64,000 bases of DNA from Aaosphaeria pasadenensis (taxonomy: Eukaryota > Ascomycota > Dothideomycetes > Pleosporales): positions 248,001-312,000 of the forward strand of contig JAKLMB010000040.1 of NCBI GenBank assembly GCA_022813625.1. The letters are read 5' to 3'. The notes below the pieces were generated by a model. The model ran no database searches. It was given only the letters and a program-made list of their open reading frames with translations, and was not told where the DNA came from. A program made the translations under genes and the position numbers. Positions 58,079-64,000 of the stretch are shown in pieces (position 1 is the stretch's first letter; every line of letters begins with the position of its first letter).

Positions 58079-59890
58079 TCGACCTCGCCCATGTGTCTTC
58101 GTCTTCGGACGCCCTCGAGGTTGTCTAAGGGGATGCCGAAATCGTCTTCGTCCCACTCGCTTTCTTCGCTCGACTCCCACGCTCCCGGGAACTTCTTCTG
58201 GCCGGAGGCTCGGATCTTGTAGGTATTGAAGCCGAAGTTGGATATCTTGGATGCAATTCGCAACATGAGCAACACCAAATGTGCTGGTGGCCCGAGGATC
58301 AATTCGCAGGTCCTGCGCATCAGTTCCGAGGTGAGCCTCTTCGTGGGGTGGCGGAGGGAGGGTCGGAACAGATTCTGGGGGTGGGGCATGGGAGAGAAAG
58401 CTCGCCTCTGGGTCGCTCCAGTGAGCTTCCTCATGCGGATCGCACTCGGAGGAGTAAGCACATCCATTTGTGCCGGCCCCACGCTGTCCTCGTCCGAGTC
58501 GCTAACAAGGGGAGGGGTTGATGGCGGTGACGACAGGAGACCACCAGGAGAAGGAGAGAGGCCTGGGTAAACATTCATGACAGGCGTACAGGGAGAAGGT
58601 AATGCTGGCTCGGAAGACTGTGCACGAATGGTGAGTGCCGATACCTGGCGTCGATGACGGCCTCTTCCTCTCTGAAATCCTTCCGCATCGGGATCTTCAG
58701 CCCATGGATTGATCAAGTCGGTTTCGGCATCCACATAGGGAGGCGAAGGCGTTTCCTGGCCTGGCGACTCGATCGAATGGAAGGAATCCTTGCTGGACAT
58801 CATGCTGAGGTTGCCAAAGGATTTGCTGAACCTGCTAACGTATTCCTGAACATTGGATCCACCAATCTCGTCTGGTGACGACTCTGGCTCTGCCGGCCCT
58901 ACAGGTGGCCAGGAGATCTTTCCAAGTCCCGATGGTGTACGCAGTCCTCGGAGAGTGAATGCACGCAATCCCTGGAACGTAAGGGCTCGTTCACGGACAG
59001 AAGGTGAATGCATGGGTTCCGATTTTGGCGATTCTATCATCTCTGGCACCTCCTCAGGAGGAGCACGTCTCACTCGAGGACGTGTAGAAGGACTAGCACC
59101 AGAGTCCGAGGGTGTGGTCGGCCTCGGGCCATCTTCCGGGACCCAAGTCTTGTCGAATAGCCACTTCTTTGCCCTCTCTGGCGCTTTCCTATGCAGTCGT
59201 GATTGGGGTGTCTTTGGCTGTTCCTCAGCCTCTATCTCCTCTTCGTATCCCCGTCTGAAAGGACAGGGCGTCTTCTCATACTGGAGCACCTGGCTGAGCA
59301 CTGACTTGAACTCTTCCGCCTTTTCCCTATCCTCCTCGGTCTCGCATGGCAGCTCGATGCGATAGTAAGATTCCATGCGGACCCTGAGTACGAAAGTCGA
59401 GTCTGCATCGACGCACCAGCATTGCGACTTGGGAAAGATGGTATGGAGCAGATTGCCAGAGTTGAGGAACGAGACGTTTGAGGACGTCACGCGATAGATC
59501 TGCAATACGCCTAGAGAACAGGGTTAACACGCGTGGACACGTGGACCGGACGAGGAAAGACTGACCAACTGCAAGGGTACGTTCGGTGATGGTGGTCCAG
59601 GGAAGAGGTTCGGTCTTAATGGCAGCATTGCGCCGGCGTGACGGCGATACGGCGAGCCGACCGGATGAGGCTGTGAAGGAGATGATTTTGGCCGAGGCGC
59701 TGGTGAAGAGAGTTTCTATGCCATCAGCGACATTGCTGGAGGTCGAGTGGGAGTGGCTATGGCTGGGTGCGGTGGTTGGTCGTGAAGGGTTGGTGTATGA
59801 GCGGCGGAGGTTTGGATTGGAGCGGGTGGCTAGAGGCGGTGTATGCGGATGTTCTGGTGATGTCGCGGGCGCGGGCGCGGGCGACGACAT
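58075..59890 (-). CDS. INP1: Inheritance of peroxisomes protein 1 (Inp1)
   Basis: Two exons (59890-59566, 59510-58075) with a 55-bp intron encode 586 aa. After a Ser/Pro/His-rich N-terminus, VADGIETLFTSASAKIISFT begins the conserved Inp1 domain. The domain crosses the intron as TLAVGVLQIYRVTSSNVSFL and continues LLHTIFPKSQCWCVDADSTF and YYRIELPCETEEDREKAEEF. The long middle is disordered and Ser/Pro-rich. A C-terminal block (LTSELMRRTCELILGPPAHL) may be an amphipathic anchor, and the tail is acidic then basic. In yeast Inp1 tethers peroxisomes to the mother-cell cortex through Pex3 and the plasma membrane, so that some are retained at division. The gene lies about 640 bp from the edge of a RIP-mutated retroelement. 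Confidence 0.88.
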
Positions 59891-60532
59891 GGCGGTGGGG
59901 GTCCTCAGACCATTGCTGTCGAGAGGGTGTAGAGGTGCGGACGACGTGCGCAGGCGTAGGTGTCGTCGTTATTATTACAGTAGAAAGGAGGAGAGGAAGA
60001 AGAAGCAGAAGAGAGGAGGAGAAGAAGTGGAGGAGGAAGAGGAAGAAAAGCGAGTTCGAGGTGGAGACTTGATGGAGCGGTCAGTCGCGATGTGACTGGA
60101 CATACGAGCGAGGCACCTTACGTTTCTATCGAGTTCTTGTATGGCCCCTCCCCTCCATGGGCCTTCCACCACTCTACCACCTACCACTCCCCCAGCCATG
60201 TCCGTTGCCCTTGCCGAGGACAAACGAGTTTCACATCCGAACAGAGAACGGACGTAAAAAGGGAGAATAGTGGAACATGATTACAACAACTGCCTGAGCC
60301 ACTTCCATACTATTATCAGTCCATCGAACGATTAAGCCGTAATCCACTCGACGCAGAATGTGTTTCCTTTTTGTTTCCTCCCGGTGGCGCTGTGACAGCA
60401 CCAGAAGGGAGAGAACAGTACAGAGCATTATCTGCAGTAACACGAATAGCAAACGAAAGCGTCAGGTTAATATCAAAAACAGAGACAGACATGACACGCG
60501 AGGGTAAACAGTAACTCTCACGAGCTCACGTG
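59891..60532. promoter_or_regulatory. INP1 upstream region with purine-rich tract
   Basis: The stretch 59985-60056 is almost pure A/G on the plus strand, so CT-rich in the direction of INP1 transcription, a common fungal promoter or leader feature. Base composition is still normal here. Confidence 0.5.
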
Positions 60533-60542
60533 TGTTACTGTT
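60507..60542. repeat. 9-bp perfect inverted repeat at the retroelement border
   Basis: aacagtaac at 60507-60515 and gttactgtt at 60534-60542 are exact reverse complements with an 18-nt loop. The right arm coincides with the start of the candidate LTR. Confidence 0.7.
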
Positions 60543-60871
60543 AGGATAGGCTGGTAAGGCACTTAGAAGTTGGCAATTAGCAATAGTAAGATAGAGTTAA
60601 TTCTATTATCCCCTAATAATAGAGACAAATTGCTAAGGAAACTTGTTATTCCTTAGCAAGCGTTATAGGGAGCATTATATAATTAAACTAGGCTAATCTA
60701 GGTTGCTTAGGCCTCTAACTAGTGCAAGTAACAGAAGTTGTCCCTTATTCTAATACTTATAGGTTCTTGTATCGTAACAAAACTCCTTGTTCCTCAGCAA
60801 GTGTTATAGAGAGCCTTATGTAATCAAACTAGGCTAATCTAGGCCACTTAGGCCTCCAGCCAGTTGTAACA
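60533..60871 (+). repeat. Candidate 5' LTR with internal duplication
   Basis: The segment begins tgttac, and matching gtaaca ends occur at 60728-60733 and 60866-60871, giving possible LTRs of 201 or 339 bp. Two related blocks of about 85 bp (near 60642-60733 and 60783-60871) share aaactaggctaatctagg. The first is more AT-shifted than the second. A 3' LTR is not in the window for comparison. Confidence 0.4.
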
Positions 60872-62605
60872 ATAGGTATTGACTTACTTTATGTAAGAGG
60901 GTTTTCGGTAACCAGCCAAGCGCCTGCGACACGAGAGGTAATCGTAAGCAAGGCGCACACAGCTATAAGAGAGGAGAAAATAGATAGTAGTAGACAGAAT
61001 TTAGTCTTAATATACCTTAGAGATTGCTTACTACTAGGACCCTTTTATAATTCTAAATTCTCTCTTAAACCCTAGTAGCTTAGCATCTCTATTAATTAAG
61101 AACTAGCAGTAGTAATAGCACCCTACTACCTAAACACTAGGTAAACGCCCTAAGGGTTAGACTTGCCCTTACCTAACCTGCTTAATATAGCTAGCCTATC
61201 TACTAGCCCTACTATTATGCTAATATAAGAATAGATTATATAGCTAAAATAGAAATAAGATAAGAATACCCTAAAGGAAGAAGAAAGGAGCCTTTAATGC
61301 AAAATTATAGAGTAGGTATTATGGATAAACTGAACAGTAACAATTCTAAGTAGCTAGGGGGTGACGAAGAATCCTACAAGGAGGACCTATAGGAACAGGA
61401 GGACGTAGACAGACTTTATGCAGACAAGGCTAACTATAATATAGATATATAACTAAAGGTTATATAATAGATTTATAGATTTATAAATTTATCTATTATA
61501 AATCTATAAACTTAATAAATCTACTAAGTATACTTATATATATAAGTAGAATATATTCTATAAATAGGTCCTTATTATTAATTTATAATATAGTTCTCTA
61601 TATCTAGTTTCCTAATAGAAGATTACTTATAATATCTTTAGTAATATATTTATATAATAGTAATTAATTAATATTTAACCTTACTAGTATATTAATACTA
61701 CGCCTACAGCCCTTACTACTTAACAGAACCCCTTTAAGGTTACGTGTCTAAGTCTCTACTCAGACAACCCTATTACAGTAGGAGCAGCACTAGTAAGAAG
61801 GACTATAGTTGTCCTATATAGTTACAGGCAAGGAAGTATAGATAGAACTACCCTCTTAACTCTATACTAGCAGTTTAAATAATTCTACATTACTATAACT
61901 ACACTCCCCTAGTAAACCTGCATTGCAACCCTAGCAAGGCCTATACCTAGAGAAAATTCCTATATTTAAGGGTAAGAGTATTTAGGAATACTAAAATTTT
62001 AAAACCTAGCTTAATATTACTTTCTAATTAGACTCTAAGGCTTTTTAAGTAGAGAATTAGAGGATTACATATACCCTCTAATCCCTAGAGCTAACCCTAT
62101 AATAACTATAGCTCTACAAAGAGAGGACTAATTAAGATACAGGCATAACTCTATTATAGCAAAGCATAATAGCCTTTATCCTTAATTAAGTTAAAAGCCC
62201 TATTAACTAAGAACTCTCTATCAGCATCTAATATAAACAGGCAGCTTAGAGGAAGGGGTAATTAGTAAATAATTTTACAGCCTATCTAGCTACCCTAGAA
62301 AACTAAATTAACCTACCCTACTAAGAAAAGCATTTAGTAATATACTTATTCTTAAAATTAAGGCTAGAACTCTATATAGCCCTCTTAAACTACCCTAGAT
62401 TTCCTTAGTACTACTAGGAGCTAGTAGAACAGGCGTCTATACTATATAAAACTTGCGCTATACTAGCACTTACCCTGTACTAGCATGTTGTTTAACTGCT
62501 GCCTTAACTTAAGGACTAAAGAAGAAGATATTCCTTAGGGCTACGCTAGCATAACCCTACTAGAATAACAGTACAGCACTAGTGTTATGCAGTAACACTA
62601 GGCCT

Positions 62606-62650
62606 TGCTATTACTGTAGGAAGCCTAGCTACTAGGCACAAGAATGCTAT
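62606..62650 (+). pseudogene. Remnant gag CCHC zinc knuckle
   Basis: The frame reads CYYCRKPSY, stop, AQECY. Cysteine spacing fits C-x2-C-x4-H-x4-C, but the His position is Tyr and one codon is TAG. Both are expected C-to-T changes at CpA. Confidence 0.7.
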
Positions 62651-63399
62651 AGCAACCCTGCTACTGCTGCTACTAGGGTTAATAAAATTAGGGTGCAGAA
62701 AAACTAGGAAGCTAGAAGTCTACCTTAGGTCCTTCTAGTACTCCTATTCTAACTAAGGAAGCCCTACTATATACCCTAGGGTCTCTATATAGTAGTAATA
62801 GTGTCTAGATAGAGTTATATATGCTCCTTAACCTTAGTACTAAAGTAAATCTAATAGATAACCTATTTATAAAGGAGCTCTAGCTAAATAAAGTAAAGGA
62901 GCAGTTACCTCTATAAGTTTAGCTCCTAGGATAGAAAATAACTATAAGTTATTAATTATACTACAGTTAGGTAAAGGTTACTAATAGCTAGGGTAATATA
63001 TAATAGAAAGAGATCTCCCTTTTTAGTATAAATAACTTAGGACTACTAGTATTACTAGGACTCTCTACCCTCTCTATATTTATAGCTATAGTTAACTGCA
63101 CAGTATAGAAGTAGCACTAGGGGATTAACTAGGCTATACTACACTTAGAGGATGTACCTACATTTATAAGCTCCCTAGAGGGTTATATAGAGGTATATAC
63201 TATCCTCCTTATATCTATAAATACTAGCACTATACTAGAAGAGGAGGACTTAGGAGAACCTACAACTAAGGGTTCTCCTATACTTCCTATAGAGCTAAGG
63301 AACTTTACTAATATCTTCTCTAAAGGCACTACTAGGATGCTACTATAGTACTAAGATAATAACTATACTATTAAACTTAAAAAGGAAGCTATAGCCCTA

Positions 63400-64000
63400 T
63401 TTAGCCTATTATATAACCTATCCCTAAAGAAACTAGTAACCCTATAGTACTATCTAGAAGACTGCTTAGTAAAGGGTTAGATCTATAAGAGTACTAGCCC
63501 TATAGGTATACTAGTCCTATTTATCCCTAAAAAGGATAGCAGCCTGTAGTTATATATTAATTATTAAGGTCTAAATAGAGTAACTATTAAGAACTGCCTA
63601 GCATTACCTCTTATTAGCAAGACCTTAGATTGCCTGTCACAATCTAGCTGCTTTACTAAGCTAGACCTTAAGGATGCCTACTATTGCATATGTATCTAGC
63701 ACAGTAATAAGTAGAAGACAGTATTTTGCATGCACTATAGTTACTTTAAGTATTTAGTAATGCCTTTTAGCCTAACTAATACTCCTGCTACCTTCTAGGC
63801 CTATATTAATAAGGCCTTAGCAGGATTTATTAATATATTTTATATAATATACCTTGATAATATTCTAATATTTATATAAAAGGGTAAGGACTACTAGGAA
63901 AAGGTTTAAAAGGTCCTCTACTACCTAAGGTAATACAGCCTCTATATAAACTTAAAAAAATACATCTTCTATACTACCTAAGTTAACTTCCTAGGGTTTA
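63400..64000 (+). pseudogene. Remnant reverse transcriptase
   Basis: In one continuous frame, segments such as FTKLDLKDAYY, LVMPFSLTNTPATF and YLDNILIF match the Ty3/gypsy RT finger and palm. The catalytic Asp-Asp is now Asp-Asn. More than ten in-frame stops are all TAG or TAA, none TGA. The sequence runs off the right edge within pol. Confidence 0.85.

Larger units (their letters stand above)
60533..64000 (+). mobile_element. RIP-mutated Ty3/gypsy-type LTR retroelement, truncated by the window edge
   Basis: From about 60.53 kb the sequence turns AT-rich and TpA-rich and loses CpA and CpG. For example, 61141-61260 has no CpA and one CpG, whereas CpC and CpT remain common. Translated plus-strand pieces are recognisable as a gag zinc knuckle (about 62606-62650) and a reverse transcriptase (about 63400-64000). 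Upstream frames at about 62800-63300 may hold remains of the protease. The order gag then pol and the RT type indicate a Ty3/gypsy (Metaviridae-like) element. All frames carry many TAG and TAA codons, so the copy is dead. RNase H, integrase and the 3' LTR would lie beyond the window. Confidence 0.85.

Noticed and set aside
1..64000. tRNA genes, rRNA genes and CRISPR arrays
   Set aside because: B-box-like strings (for example near 6969 and 47290) lack matching A boxes and cloverleaf pairing. No CRISPR-type repeat and spacer pattern exists, and the organism is a fungus.

Overview
The window is nuclear DNA from a filamentous ascomycete (Pezizomycotina). Genes carry short spliceosomal introns of about 48-200 bp with GTAAGT/GTATGT-type donors and CTAAC-like branch sites. 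The gene set is typical of filamentous fungi (an FlbE-like conidiation regulator, a Zn2Cys6 factor, INP1, a SAGA Ada1 subunit), and the right end is a retroelement mutated in the style of repeat-induced point mutation (RIP). I cannot place it below subphylum. A run of 10 N at 779-788 marks one assembly gap.

Left end (1-3740): an accessory, repeat-built locus. It holds a partial ORF that joins a J-domain-like HPD motif, an 8-residue charged repeat and a protein-kinase C-lobe tail. It also holds an 87-bp tandem array, a 21-bp array and one intact copy (1160-1573) of a gene family I do not recognise. Several broken copies of that family are interleaved with decayed copies of the kinase tail. This is the most unusual part of the window.

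Core region (5124-40141), from left to right: stomatin/SPFH protein (-), coiled-coil nuclear-type protein (-), oligosaccharyltransferase Ost3/6 subunit (+), mitochondrial carrier (-), MRM2-type rRNA methyltransferase (+), SS18/SSXT-domain protein with a polyQ/H tract (+), SAGA subunit Ada1/Hfi1 (-), PRP1/PRP6 U5 snRNP factor (-), FlbE-like regulator (-), LENG1/Cir_N-type RS-tailed protein starting with two micro-exons (+), dienelactone hydrolase (+), small membrane protein (-), full-size ABCG transporter with two canonical nucleotide-binding domains (-). Most are single-copy housekeeping genes. There are no operons, and neighbours share only divergent promoters or convergent 3' ends.

Right part: a Zn2Cys6 plus AT-hook regulator (45497-47203, -) lies between two gene-free stretches of 5.4 and 3.9 kb. 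It is followed by CPSF2/CFT2 (51116-54143, +), a low-complexity Pro/Ser protein (-) and the peroxisome-inheritance gene INP1 (-). From about 60.5 kb to the right edge the sequence becomes AT-rich and depleted in CpA and CpG. It contains a dead Ty3/gypsy-type retroelement with a recognisable gag zinc knuckle and reverse transcriptase, riddled with TAG and TAA.

Exon boundaries were set by hand from splice consensus, reading frame and family similarity. No transcript or database search was available.
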